From Sporosarcina cyprini (lineage in GTDB: Bacteria; Bacillota; Bacilli; Bacillales_A; Planococcaceae), in the NCBI RefSeq assembly GCF_022048975.1, contig NZ_JAKMHX010000018.1, positions 1-64,000 of the forward strand: 64,000 nucleotides of DNA, given 5' to 3'. The translations under genes were made by a program, and so were the position numbers. Below, piece by piece: positions 46,249 through 54,646 of the stretch. The notes beneath the pieces are model-generated. The model searched no databases. It was given only the letters and a program-made list of their open reading frames with translations, and was not told the origin of the DNA. Numbering within the stretch: the first letter of the stretch is position 1; every line of letters begins with the position of its first letter.

Positions 46249-46710
46249 ATGGATAACCGTCTGACTCCGCACAATTTGGCTGTAGCCATTTATACAGTTA
46301 ACCGCCACGCAAAAACAGCAATTGATAAAAAAGCACTATATCACTTAAAAAACGAGGCTATCAAAAAATTACTGGATGAAGGGAAAGCCCAAAAAATTGG
46401 ACTGCATTTTGTAGAGAATCCGCAATATAGTAAACAAAGCTCGACTGTACTTGTTGAGTGTGGAGATTTTCTTTTTCACACACTGCCTGAGAAAAGCGAC
46501 TTTGACACATTGCCCCATCTAGGTGAACAAGATCAATCCTACCGAAATCCAAAGGAAAGAATGAATTTACGAACAGCACGTATGATTTTGGACAAGTATG
46601 TCCATCCGATGCAACAACCATCAAAACAACCTCTAAGGAAACCACAGAAAATGGAACGTTCCCCCATGTCAAACACTAGCCGTTTCCGTTCTTCTTATTT
46701 TGATTCGTAA
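46249..46710 (+). CDS. ykyB: YkyB-family protein
   Basis: A 153-residue basic soluble protein matching YkyB of B. subtilis: LAVAIYTVNRHAKTA near the start, GKAQKIGLHF, DFLFHTLPEKSDFDTLPHLG and QSYRNPKERMNL in the middle, and a Pro/Gln/Lys-rich disordered tail. Function unknown. GGGAGGAG precedes the ATG. In B. subtilis ykyB also lies in the yku neighbourhood, near ykuF and ykuL, as here. Confidence 0.88.
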   Translation: MDNRLTPHNLAVAIYTVNRHAKTAIDKKALYHLKNEAIKKLLDEGKAQKIGLHFVENPQYSKQSSTVLVECGDFLFHTLPEKSDFDTLPHLGEQDQSYRNPKERMNLRTARMILDKYVHPMQQPSKQPLRKPQKMERSPMSNTSRFRSSYFDS

Positions 46711-46767
46711 AATACACCACTTCTCCTCTCAACCCACCAGATCTGCCGAAACATAAGTTTCAGCATA

Positions 46768-46813
46768 TAAAAAAGGCTTTCTGTCGTCAGTCCGAACAGA
46801 AAGCCTTTTCTCT
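46768..46813. terminator. Bidirectional terminator between ykyB and ykwC
   Basis: AAAAGGCTTTCTGT and ACAGAAAGCCTTTT form a 14-pair stem that serves the convergent genes. Confidence 0.85.
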
Positions 46814-47679
46814 TAATCAAGATATGCAAAGTAAAGTGCTTGCGTCCCTTTTGAACCATATCCCTCTGCAACGAGGTCATCATACATTTTTCTTGCAAGG
46901 GAAAGTCCAGGCAGGCGCAGATTCATCGCTTCTGCTTCCTGAAGCGCAATGTCCATATCCTTCAGGAAGTGTTTTATGTAGAATCCTGGCTCAAAATTAC
47001 CGCTCAGCATACGTGGCGCCAGGTTGGACAGTGACCAAGATCCTGCAGCTCCAGAGGAAATCGACTCAAGAACCGTGTCTAAGTCAAGACCCGCTTTTTT
47101 ACCATACGCCAATGCCTCACAAACGCCGATCATATTGGTTGCAATAGCAATTTGATTACACATTTTGGCATGCTGTCCAGCACCCGCTTTTCCTTGATAA
47201 ACAATTTGAGAACCGAATATCTCCAAAACAGGCAAAGCACTTGCAAACGTTTCCTTATCCCCTCCACACATAATCGAAAGGGTCCCATTTCTAGCACCCA
47301 CATCGCCTCCTGAAACAGGGGCATCCATTGCATGCATTCCGAGCTTCTCCGCTTCTTCGGCAATTTTTATCGCTAATGTAGGACTGGAGGTAGTCATATC
47401 TACAAAGATCTGCCCCTTTGAAGCTCCTGCAAAAACACCATTATCCGAAAAATATACTTCCTCCACATCATGAGGATAACCGACCATTGTGAAAACAATA
47501 TCCGCTTCAACAGCAGCCTCCCGTGGGGAAGAAACCCACTTGGCTCCATCATCAACAAGTGGCGCAGCTTTTTCAGCAGTCCTTGTAAAAATGGATACCT
47601 CATGCCCTGCTTTGAGCAAATGGCGTACGATACTCGCTCCCATAACACCGGTGCCGATAAACCCTATTTTCTTTTGCAT
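46813..47679 (-). CDS. ykwC: NAD(P)-dependent beta-hydroxyacid dehydrogenase, YkwC-like
   Basis: A 288-residue member of the 3-hydroxyisobutyrate dehydrogenase family. The dinucleotide fold is GFIGTGVMGASI; the substrate loop DAPVSGGDVGARNG and the catalytic-lysine helix KMCNQIAIATNMI are present. It would oxidise a beta-hydroxyacid such as 3-hydroxyisobutyrate or tartronate semialdehyde's reduced form; substrate unknown. It closely resembles B. subtilis YkwC. The gene appears monocistronic, ending in the terminator shared with ykyB. Confidence 0.88.
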   Translation of the reverse strand: MQKKIGFIGTGVMGASIVRHLLKAGHEVSIFTRTAEKAAPLVDDGAKWVSSPREAAVEADIVFTMVGYPHDVEEVYFSDNGVFAGASKGQIFVDMTTSSPTLAIKIAEEAEKLGMHAMDAPVSGGDVGARNGTLSIMCGGDKETFASALPVLEIFGSQIVYQGKAGAGQHAKMCNQIAIATNMIGVCEALAYGKKAGLDLDTVLESISSGAAGSWSLSNLAPRMLSGNFEPGFYIKHFLKDMDIALQEAEAMNLRLPGLSLARKMYDDLVAEGYGSKGTQALYFAYLD

Positions 47680-47750
47680 TCCCGTTCTCCTCCTATCGAT
47701 TCTTTTCTCTATCGTACCAGAAAACCAATTCCTTCACTAATCGAAAAATA

Positions 47751-47791
47751 AAAAAAAGGAGGACAGAACCTATAATTAGGATCCGTCCTCA
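47751..47791 (-). terminator. Terminator of the second MoxR operon
   Basis: GAGGACGGA and TTCTGTCCTC pair around an AT-rich loop and CTTTTTTT follows on the minus strand. Confidence 0.75.
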
Positions 47792-47850
47792 AAAGGGGGA
47801 AATGAGAATGTTGCTGTGTTCAATTATAATATCCCCCGCTTGAAACAACT

Positions 47851-49095
47851 TTAAACATCTTTTTTAAAATATTTATCTTTAATTTTTTCGATTTCAGTTA
47901 AGAAAAGCTGAAAGTCAGATTCAGAGGGAGGATGGGAGCCATAACGAACATTGTTATAAATATCGAAAAGCGGTTTATTATTCCCCCAGCCCATACGCCC
48001 AAACCATTCAGAAATCGTTTCACCGCGCATTCTGGACATGTCCTTCTGCTGTGCTTCTGTTTCGAAACGTTCGAATGTTTTGCGGATTTCATCTTTTGCA
48101 GCTGAATAGTCATAGCTTAATCGGCTTTCCTTCGCCAGGCGGTTCTTTCTGCCTCGGAATGCGAAGGAATAGTTTACTTCTTTCTTATGGTCACGTCCCT
48201 GTCTCTTTTTACGTATCAAATAAATCATAACTGCCACTAATAGGATCATCACCGTGACAAAAATAATTGTTTCAAACATGCTGCCAGAGCCGCCAAACAC
48301 CGTCACTTCATCACCCATTTGAAAATCAACAAACTGATCTTCTTCTTCCTCCATATTTTCCTCTAAAAATTTTTCTGCACCATTTTTGAAAAATTCTAAT
48401 ATAGGCTCCATAAAAATACCAAACGAACGAAATACACTTCCAAACAGAAAACCGAATATCCCTGCAATTCCTGTTCGAATCAAGTCCATTCCAAAGTAAG
48501 CAATTAAGTAAACAGCTACACCAAATCCGGTAATATATCCAAAAACCTTACCAGCTTCTTTCGTTTGGAAATTACCTGTTCTCTTACTTGTAATCCAAAT
48601 GGTCAAAAGACGTATAAAAAAGTACAAAAAGGATGTAGCTAAATAAAGATACGCCAACTGCTCCAGCAGTTCAAATACGTTATGGTAAATAAACATCAGC
48701 CGCACCAAATAATAAAACCCGACAAATGCGATCGTGTTAACAAATAGGAAAGGCCACCCCATTATTTTAGTATCATTAAAATTGGCCTGAACCCTCCAAA
48801 AAGTAAAAACGAAAAATATGAAGACATTTAATAGAGGTGCGTTAAATAAAAGCAATGGCAACGTGACAGCCAGACTAATAAGTAATCCCGAAGGCAATGA
48901 ATAATCCCTCTTTTGAAACATGATATAGGACAGAATGCCGCCAGCTATTGCTAGCAGGAGCCAAATATACGGAGTTCCGGTTGTTGTTTCACCTAAGAAA
49001 AAGACGAAAACATAGACGAGCAAAAACAATTCAACTGTCAGTCGCTCGGAAATTATGAATCGGTTCCCGTCTTGTCCAGTTGTTCTTTGTTCCAT
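47851..49095 (-). CDS. Membrane protein with C-terminal DUF4129-like domain
   Basis: A 414-residue protein with about seven to nine hydrophobic helices (from residue 20 to about 300) and a cytoplasmic C-terminus of about 110 residues (KDEIRKTFERFETEAQQKDMSR ... ETISEWFGRMG), resembling DUF4129. In the usual three-gene locus (B. subtilis yeaC-yeaD-yebA) the third protein also carries a transglutaminase domain between membrane helices and DUF4129; here that domain is absent. The ATG at 49095 lies after GGGGAGGA and overlaps the DUF58 gene by 43 bases. Function unknown. Confidence 0.8.
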   Translation of the reverse strand: MEQRTTGQDGNRFIISERLTVELFLLVYVFVFFLGETTTGTPYIWLLLAIAGGILSYIMFQKRDYSLPSGLLISLAVTLPLLLFNAPLLNVFIFFVFTFWRVQANFNDTKIMGWPFLFVNTIAFVGFYYLVRLMFIYHNVFELLEQLAYLYLATSFLYFFIRLLTIWITSKRTGNFQTKEAGKVFGYITGFGVAVYLIAYFGMDLIRTGIAGIFGFLFGSVFRSFGIFMEPILEFFKNGAEKFLEENMEEEEDQFVDFQMGDEVTVFGGSGSMFETIIFVTVMILLVAVMIYLIRKKRQGRDHKKEVNYSFAFRGRKNRLAKESRLSYDYSAAKDEIRKTFERFETEAQQKDMSRMRGETISEWFGRMGWGNNKPLFDIYNNVRYGSHPPSESDFQLFLTEIEKIKDKYFKKDV

Positions 49096-50249
49096 CCTTC
49101 GTCCTCCCCTTTTTCTGCAATAGCGTCTAACTTTACAACATATTTTTTTGACCAGTTTTGGATCAATGCTTTTAATTTTGGACTTTCATGACTGACCATC
49201 ACTATCGTATCCGGGAGTTTGCCTTTAGACTCTAGATTAAGAAGCATTGTCTCAAATGGCATTTTCGCATGTTTTTCGGATAGTCGCGCCAAAGTTTCCA
49301 ATGTCCTTAAAAATTGCACTTTCCCAATTCCATTCGGTAGATACAAATACGGCGTGGACGCAAACGTATGTATATTGATTGCTACCGAGTATGGTATATT
49401 ATGAGACTCACAATATTCTGCATAGGAGACCAGACGTTCCACTTTCTCCTCAAACTCGTGTGATCTGTGGTCTTTTTCTACTACATTAAGCAGTAAAATG
49501 ACGGTTCGGTCGCTTACAGGCAGAAATTGCTTTGTTTGCAGCTTCTGCATCCTTGCACTTGCTGTCCAATGGATCTGATCAAAACGGTCAGTCGACACAT
49601 AATCCCTTGTGCCAATTGGTTGGAATACATCTTGATAGAGTGAGCGTCTCTGGTCAAATTCACCTGGACGGAAAGGAGCGGACTGCAAATGGTCCTCTCT
49701 CTTTTTCACTTTTGGATAAACAAGATTTTCAAAACGGACCGGTTCATTCAATTCCATCATGACAGAACCGTCTCCAAATAAATGTGGTATTTCAAGAATG
49801 ACACGGGTAATCCGCGACAGCCCACGCTTCTTCCCTTCTAAGGGAATTCGCAATTCAATTTTTTTATTTTGTCCGATGGCAAATGGAACCGATAAATCGT
49901 AAATTCCGCTGAAATGTTTCAGATTTTCTTCCCGAGGAGCGACTGCATCTTCAATTGATAATTTCAATGTTCCGTTCCATATGGGAACTCCCCCATTTTC
50001 AAACAGGAAGACAAGTTCTTCTTCATCTCCAACGAGATACCGATTTCCTTTCCCCTGCAATTGAAAGGTGATTTCCTTCCCTACATTGGAAAAATAATAA
50101 TTTTGGAAGGCAAGCATTGCAAAAACAGCTCCAAAACAAGCTCCCAGCAGCTCCTGTCCAAAGATGAAAGAGAAAAGGAAAAGGGTAAAAGTGATAATCA
50201 TTCCATTATAAATCCACTTAAAACCATTTTCGTATCTTATCCAAGTCAT
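49053..50249 (-). CDS. DUF58 domain protein (second copy, membrane-anchored)
   Basis: A 398-residue protein with two N-terminal membrane helices (about 13-30 and 33-50) followed by a soluble part; the DUF58 core reads GTRDYVSTDRFDQIHWTASARM (split: TRDYVSTDRFDQ and IHWTASARM). Unlike the first copy it is anchored in the membrane, the YeaD type. The ATG at 50249 overlaps the moxR stop (TAATG). It likely acts with the MoxR ATPase upstream. Confidence 0.88.
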   Translation of the reverse strand: MTWIRYENGFKWIYNGMIITFTLFLFSFIFGQELLGACFGAVFAMLAFQNYYFSNVGKEITFQLQGKGNRYLVGDEEELVFLFENGGVPIWNGTLKLSIEDAVAPREENLKHFSGIYDLSVPFAIGQNKKIELRIPLEGKKRGLSRITRVILEIPHLFGDGSVMMELNEPVRFENLVYPKVKKREDHLQSAPFRPGEFDQRRSLYQDVFQPIGTRDYVSTDRFDQIHWTASARMQKLQTKQFLPVSDRTVILLLNVVEKDHRSHEFEEKVERLVSYAEYCESHNIPYSVAINIHTFASTPYLYLPNGIGKVQFLRTLETLARLSEKHAKMPFETMLLNLESKGKLPDTIVMVSHESPKLKALIQNWSKKYVVKLDAIAEKGEDEGWNKEQLDKTGTDS

Positions 50250-51184
50250 TAAACTGTCGCCTCAATAGGAGCCGGTATAGAATAGACGATTTCATCCAAA
50301 AGATCGTGCAAACTTTTTGTTAATACTCCCTCTGTTGACAGCTCCATTCTGTGCAAAGCAGCAGAAGGTAAAATTGTTTTTACGTCATCAGGCGTGACAA
50401 AATCCCTACCTTTAAGAAATGCATATGTTTTGGACGCTTGCAGAATTGCTAACGCTGCACGAGAACTTAGCCCTAACTCCAAATATGGATGCTCCCTCGT
50501 GGCACGTACAATTTTCAATATATATCGCTCAATGTCCTCATGCACCCTAACATCCGAAGCCTTTTTCGACCATTCGGCTACAGTTGCTGTATCAATCAGC
50601 GCTTTTGTCCGAATTTCACCTGGCGCTTTGCTGTATTGTCTAAGAATTTCGTGTTCTTCCTCAAAAGAAGGATAATCGATGACCAATTTGAAAAGAAAAC
50701 GATCCAATTGCGCCGCAGGCAGCGGGAAAGTCCCCTGCTGAGATTCAATTGGATTTTGAGTCGCAATGACCATAAAAGGAGTAGGCAATTTCATGGTTTC
50801 GCCATCAATCGTAACTTGTCTTTCTTCCATGGCCTCCAGCAAGCTCGATTGCGTTCGAGGTGTTGCCCGGTTGATTTCATCAGCTAACAGGATATTCGTT
50901 GAAACCGGCCCTTCTTTCAATACAAAGTCCTGTGTTTGCGGATTATAGAAACGGATTCCTGTCACATCTGATGGCAGCACATCAGGTGTGAATTGAACCC
51001 TTTTGAACAGCCCCTTAAAAGCATTGGCGAAGCTCTTTGCCATCATTGTCTTTCCAGAACCCGGAACACTCTCCAAAAGAACATGTCCCTGTTGCAACAA
51101 TGCGATCAGCATCATATCGAATTCCTTTTCACGACCGATGATTGCCTGATTCAATTCTTTTTTAAACTCTGCGATAGTTGTCAT
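50249..51184 (-). CDS. MoxR-family AAA+ ATPase (second copy)
   Basis: A 311-residue AAA+ ATPase with Walker A ESVPGSGKT, Walker B LADEINRATPRTQ and sensor ATQNPIESQQGTFPLPAAQ. It starts at the ATG at 51184 following a GAGGGG-rich leader. It heads the second MoxR-DUF58-DUF4129 unit, the B. subtilis YeaC type. It is distinct from the first copy in the window (different Walker A loop, shorter), so the two systems probably arose separately rather than by recent duplication. Confidence 0.93.
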   Translation of the reverse strand: MTTIAEFKKELNQAIIGREKEFDMMLIALLQQGHVLLESVPGSGKTMMAKSFANAFKGLFKRVQFTPDVLPSDVTGIRFYNPQTQDFVLKEGPVSTNILLADEINRATPRTQSSLLEAMEERQVTIDGETMKLPTPFMVIATQNPIESQQGTFPLPAAQLDRFLFKLVIDYPSFEEEHEILRQYSKAPGEIRTKALIDTATVAEWSKKASDVRVHEDIERYILKIVRATREHPYLELGLSSRAALAILQASKTYAFLKGRDFVTPDDVKTILPSAALHRMELSTEGVLTKSLHDLLDEIVYSIPAPIEATV

Positions 51185-51211
51185 TTCCCCATCATCCCCT
51201 CACAACATAGG

Positions 51212-51379
51212 TTATTTCTGCTCCGAATACGCTTCCAAAGATACACTAAATTTGTTCAATAAGAAATCAAGCTTCTTGCTCAGCTCAATCGTCTCTTTAG
51301 AGGTGAGCCCTTCCTGTTCTGCAGATCGGATCAACTGGTTTCGTACGGATTCGATTTCCTCCTCCAAACTAAATGGCAA
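51212..51379 (-). CDS. Spo0E-like aspartyl-phosphate phosphatase peptide
   Basis: A 55-residue peptide beginning with TTG at 51379 (L-P-F-S-L-E-E-E as read; initiator Met), seven bases after GGAGGGG. It keeps the Spo0E-family pattern: a first helix IESVRNQLIRSAEQ, a loop with GLTS, and a second helix carrying ELSKKLDFLLN, matching the SQELDxLI signature with its key Asp. Such peptides dephosphorylate Spo0A~P and delay sporulation. It lies 28 bases upstream of the second MoxR gene on the same strand, so readthrough is possible. Confidence 0.75.
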   Translation of the reverse strand: MPFSLEEEIESVRNQLIRSAEQEGLTSKETIELSKKLDFLLNKFSVSLEAYSEQK

Positions 51380-51592
51380 GGCTCTTCCCCCTCCAAACAA
51401 CAAGTACCTAAATTATCATTATACACTAAATTAATTGAAAAGTAATGAAAATATTTTGACACAATGCGACAATGTTCAACGTATTCCTCTATTCATTTTT
51501 GGTTGTAAATTGATTTCCTAATAAAACACTTTACGTTTTGCAATTTTTAAGGCAAACTATAGAAGAATTCAAGCCACAAGGAGTTGGAAGTT

Positions 51593-51781
51593 ATGAAGAT
51601 TGCAGAAGTAGGCAACATTATAGAGTTCAAAGACGGCCTGCAAGGGATTGTGGAGAAAGTAAACGAAAACTCGGTTATCGTCGACCTTACTTTCATGGAA
51701 AACTTCAACGATTTAGGATTGGAAGAGAAAACTGTAGTCAACCATAAAAGGTACACTATTCTTCACGGAAGTGACGAGTGA
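51593..51781 (+). CDS. ykvS: YkvS-like DUF2187 protein
   Basis: A 62-residue soluble protein with the KOW/SH3-like fold pattern GNIIEFKDGLQGIVEKVNENSVIVDL (two parts: IIEFKDGLQGIVEKV and NSVIVDLTFM) and NHKRYTIL, matching DUF2187/YkvS. The ATG at 51593 lies nine bases after AAGGAG. Function is unknown; KOW-like folds often bind RNA or ribosomes, but that is only a suggestion here. Confidence 0.85.
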   Translation: MKIAEVGNIIEFKDGLQGIVEKVNENSVIVDLTFMENFNDLGLEEKTVVNHKRYTILHGSDE

Positions 51782-51831
51782 AACATTTTTGTTCTCAATT
51801 CGTCCAATACAACATATAGGAGGGATTTTCT

Positions 51832-52449
51832 ATGAAACTCAATTGGAAACTAGTATCAACCGGAATTGCAGCAGCCCTATTTCTAACAGCATGCGGGACC
51901 GACAAGGACAGCTCTACGCCGGAAGAAGGTTCAACTGCACCCGATCAAGTGGTGACAGATCAAGGGTCAGAAGAAAACGGCTCCTCAGCCTCCGAAGATG
52001 CACAGAAAGACAATGCATTAGATAATGCGGAGTCAGTGACAAGCGATGAACAGAACTATTCGATGCAAATTTTGCCTGGCTTTACATTAACGGCTGAAGA
52101 ACCTGGCCGGGATGTTCTATATTCCGATAAAAACTCTGAAGCGTTTATGCGGATTGAAACGAAACCGAATGATGGAGAAAGCTATGATGATTGGGTAGCC
52201 AACTCACAGGAGCTTGTGAAGGCTTCGACAGAAGAGGATGTACAAAATGTGACAGATGCTAATTTGCTTCCAGCTGGAGACGGCATTGAGAATGCAGTCG
52301 CTTTTAATTCCAAATCGGATGAAGTTTCTACAACAGGCGTCGTATTTGTGAAAGGCGATCTACTCGTCAGATTGACCATTTTCGATACACCTGAGGAGGA
52401 TCTTGGGGCAGACTTCATCAAAATGGGTCAAACCATTCAAGCTAAATAA
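51832..52449 (+). CDS. Hypothetical lipoprotein
   Basis: A 205-residue exported protein with signal peptide and lipobox LTAC at about residues 18-21, a Ser/Glu/Asp-rich linker (about 25-70) and a folded domain (about 75-205) with no family I recognise. The domain has alternating beta and helix pattern (YSMQILPGFTLTAEEPG, EAFMRIETKP, GVVFVKGDLLVRLTIFDTPEE). GGAGGG precedes the ATG. It follows ykvS by 50 bases and ends at a strong shared terminator. Confidence 0.7.
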   Translation: MKLNWKLVSTGIAAALFLTACGTDKDSSTPEEGSTAPDQVVTDQGSEENGSSASEDAQKDNALDNAESVTSDEQNYSMQILPGFTLTAEEPGRDVLYSDKNSEAFMRIETKPNDGESYDDWVANSQELVKASTEEDVQNVTDANLLPAGDGIENAVAFNSKSDEVSTTGVVFVKGDLLVRLTIFDTPEEDLGADFIKMGQTIQAK

Positions 52450-52459
52450 TAGGAAAACC

Positions 52460-52514
52460 AAAAAGGAGCTCTGTCAAATGTGATTGTCTCATCACATTTG
52501 ACAGAGCTCCTCTA
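52460..52514. terminator. Very strong bidirectional terminator (19-bp perfect stem)
   Basis: GGAGCTCTGTCAAATGTGA (52465-52483) is perfectly matched by 52492-52510 around an eight-base loop, between convergent lipoprotein and MarR genes. Confidence 0.85.
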
Positions 52515-52526
52515 CTTTGGAATTAT

Positions 52527-52973
52527 TCACGAAGACAGGTCTTTAATGGACAGCCCTAACTTCCGTAGAAGTTGAATCGCCTGCTCCTGCTCATCTGATG
52601 TTAATCCAGACATGATGGTTTGAATGTTCTTCTCGTGAGAAGGGAAAATGGAGCGGATCAATTCTTTGCCTTCCTCTGTGATCTCCATGAAGGTGACCCG
52701 TTTATCTTCCTCGCAAAAAACCCGTTTTAAAAGACACTTTTTCTCCAATTTATCAACCACATATGTCATAGAGCCACTTCGAAGCAATATTTTCTGTCCT
52801 ATTTTTTGTATAGGCTGCCTTCCCTTATGAAACAATAATTCCAAGACAGCAAATTCCGTCGGATTCAATCCGTATGTTTCAATTAATTTATTGGCCTCTT
52901 CCGAAATCACCTTGCTCGCCCGGCTTAGAACAATAAACAGCTTTAACGCGCGTTCGATCTCTTCTCTCTCCAC
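52527..52973 (-). CDS. MarR-family regulator (MhqR/YkvE-like)
   Basis: About 148 residues with the MarR winged helix: LNPTEFAVLELLFHKGRQPIQKIGQKILL (helices 2-4), SMTYVVDKLEKKCLLKR (recognition helix) and the wing CEEDKRVTFMEITEEGKEL. By recall it is closest to MhqR (YkvE), which controls quinone/diamide detoxification genes, but it might serve another stress signal; one Cys (in FCEEDK) could be redox sensing. GTG at 52973, nine bases after AGAGGG, is preferred to GTG at 52985. A histidine kinase gene lies just upstream on the same strand. Confidence 0.8.
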   Translation of the reverse strand: MEREEIERALKLFIVLSRASKVISEEANKLIETYGLNPTEFAVLELLFHKGRQPIQKIGQKILLRSGSMTYVVDKLEKKCLLKRVFCEEDKRVTFMEITEEGKELIRSIFPSHEKNIQTIMSGLTSDEQEQAIQLLRKLGLSIKDLSS

Positions 52974-53045
52974 TTCCAAATCCACCCTCTATATCAACCT
53001 AGATAATACTATTATACTGGCTGTTTCGGGCGACTGTCAAAGTTC

Positions 53046-54479
53046 CTACGATACGACAGTTTGCTTAATACTTTCCAACTCGATTGCGGCATTGGCTGCA
53101 CGAGGAAATTTCAACAAGAACTTAGTTCCTGTGCCAACTTCACTTTCGACCGAGATGGTCCCTCCATGTTCTTCCACTGTTTTAAGGACAAATGGCAACC
53201 CTAAGCCTGTTCCCCCTGCTTTTGAGCTGAAGAACGGCATGAATACTTGGTTGACTTGCTGCAAAGACATGCCTTTCCCTGTATCTCCAATCGATAGAAT
53301 CAATTGACCATCTTCCTCATCACTTGAAATAGTCAATGTTCCACCGGCTGTCATTGCTTCAAATGCATTCTTGCATAGATTCAAGATGACTTGCTTCAGC
53401 TTATCAATATCGCCATAGACAAATGGAGTGGAACACAGATTCCGATTTTGAACAATGTGGATATTTTCAAGAAGAGCTTTCGGCTCGAGGACTGAAACCA
53501 TATCCTGTATGAGATGATCCAGTGAAAAAGTAGTTTTTTTACGGTTCACAGGCTTCGACAGCACCAACATTTCACTCAGTATCGATTCCATTCTTTTAAT
53601 TTCATCTTCAATGACAGAAATATACCGCAACGATTCTTCGGTTGCAGTAGCGCTGAGTAGCTGAGTAAAGCCTTTTAAAGTTGTCATGGGATTGCGGATT
53701 TCATGGGCAATGCTAGCCGCTAATTGGCCGACTGCAGATAATGTTCCAGAATGCGCCAGCTTCTCTTCCAGCTCTTCCCTCTCTGTACAATCCATCACTT
53801 GAATGATAAACATATTTGTATCTTTTTCATACGAAATTGTAATATGATAATATCTTGTGTCGCCTGACTCCCGCTCGAATTTTTTATTCATTTCGGACAG
53901 GCCTGTAGACTTGGCAACGGACATTTGCTCTGTAATCATTTTAGCTGTCAAATCGGGAAATAGTTTCTCCAGTTCGGTAATTTGACGGCCATTAAAAATG
54001 TCCCTATCAAGGTTGAAAAATTCGTGACTACGCTCATTTACGTCACAAATCTTTCCTTTCTCATCAACGAGCATCATAAAGCTATGGGCAAAACGAAAGG
54101 CATTGTAGTATGATTTAATGGACATACTGGTCTGTTTTCTTGGCAAATCGAAGATGACACCTATTTTATTTACGGCATGCAAATAGAATAAGTGCGCTTC
54201 CACACTTAACACATCATTCATTTTTGATACATTCATCGGCATTCTGGCCATTTGCATTTGGCCCGAGTTAAGCGATCTTTCCGTGAATGAATGCCAATCT
54301 TGGATGGAGGTCGTATCAATGAAGTCTTCAATGGAACGGAATTGTTCACACTCGAAGTAAACCCTGAATGGTTCATTCATTTCAAAGATTGATCCATCCA
54401 TCTCAAGGATGATGCCCGGTCGACAGCGATCATTCAATATAAAATAAAGATTTTCTAAGATATTGTTATCGTTTTCCAA
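53046..54479 (-). CDS. Soluble PAS-domain sensor histidine kinase
   Basis: A 477-residue cytosolic kinase. Two PAS-like regions (about 15-115 and 128-235) precede the dimerisation/phospho-acceptor box SIAHEIRNPMTTLKG with His259, then N-box LNLCKNAFEAM, G1 IGDTGKGM and G2 GTGLGLPF. There are no membrane helices. The layout is that of sporulation kinases KinA/KinE/KinC types, and B. subtilis kinD lies beside mhqR/ykvE, so a role in feeding the Spo0 phosphorelay is likely; no response regulator gene is adjacent, which also fits an orphan kinase. TTG at 54479 is the start, six bases after GGGAGGT. Confidence 0.85.
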   Translation of the reverse strand: MENDNNILENLYFILNDRCRPGIILEMDGSIFEMNEPFRVYFECEQFRSIEDFIDTTSIQDWHSFTERSLNSGQMQMARMPMNVSKMNDVLSVEAHLFYLHAVNKIGVIFDLPRKQTSMSIKSYYNAFRFAHSFMMLVDEKGKICDVNERSHEFFNLDRDIFNGRQITELEKLFPDLTAKMITEQMSVAKSTGLSEMNKKFERESGDTRYYHITISYEKDTNMFIIQVMDCTEREELEEKLAHSGTLSAVGQLAASIAHEIRNPMTTLKGFTQLLSATATEESLRYISVIEDEIKRMESILSEMLVLSKPVNRKKTTFSLDHLIQDMVSVLEPKALLENIHIVQNRNLCSTPFVYGDIDKLKQVILNLCKNAFEAMTAGGTLTISSDEEDGQLILSIGDTGKGMSLQQVNQVFMPFFSSKAGGTGLGLPFVLKTVEEHGGTISVESEVGTGTKFLLKFPRAANAAIELESIKQTVVS

Positions 54480-54646
54480 GTTGATACCTCCCGTATGCCC
54501 TCTACAAACCGTATGAAAAATTGCGATACGTTATTCATGATACACAGTAATAGCCTTATTTCAGATTATTCCATATTATTTTGTTCATTAAAATAGTTCT
54601 AAATATGCATATTGATTATTAGCAACGAAAATTAAAGGAGAAAACT

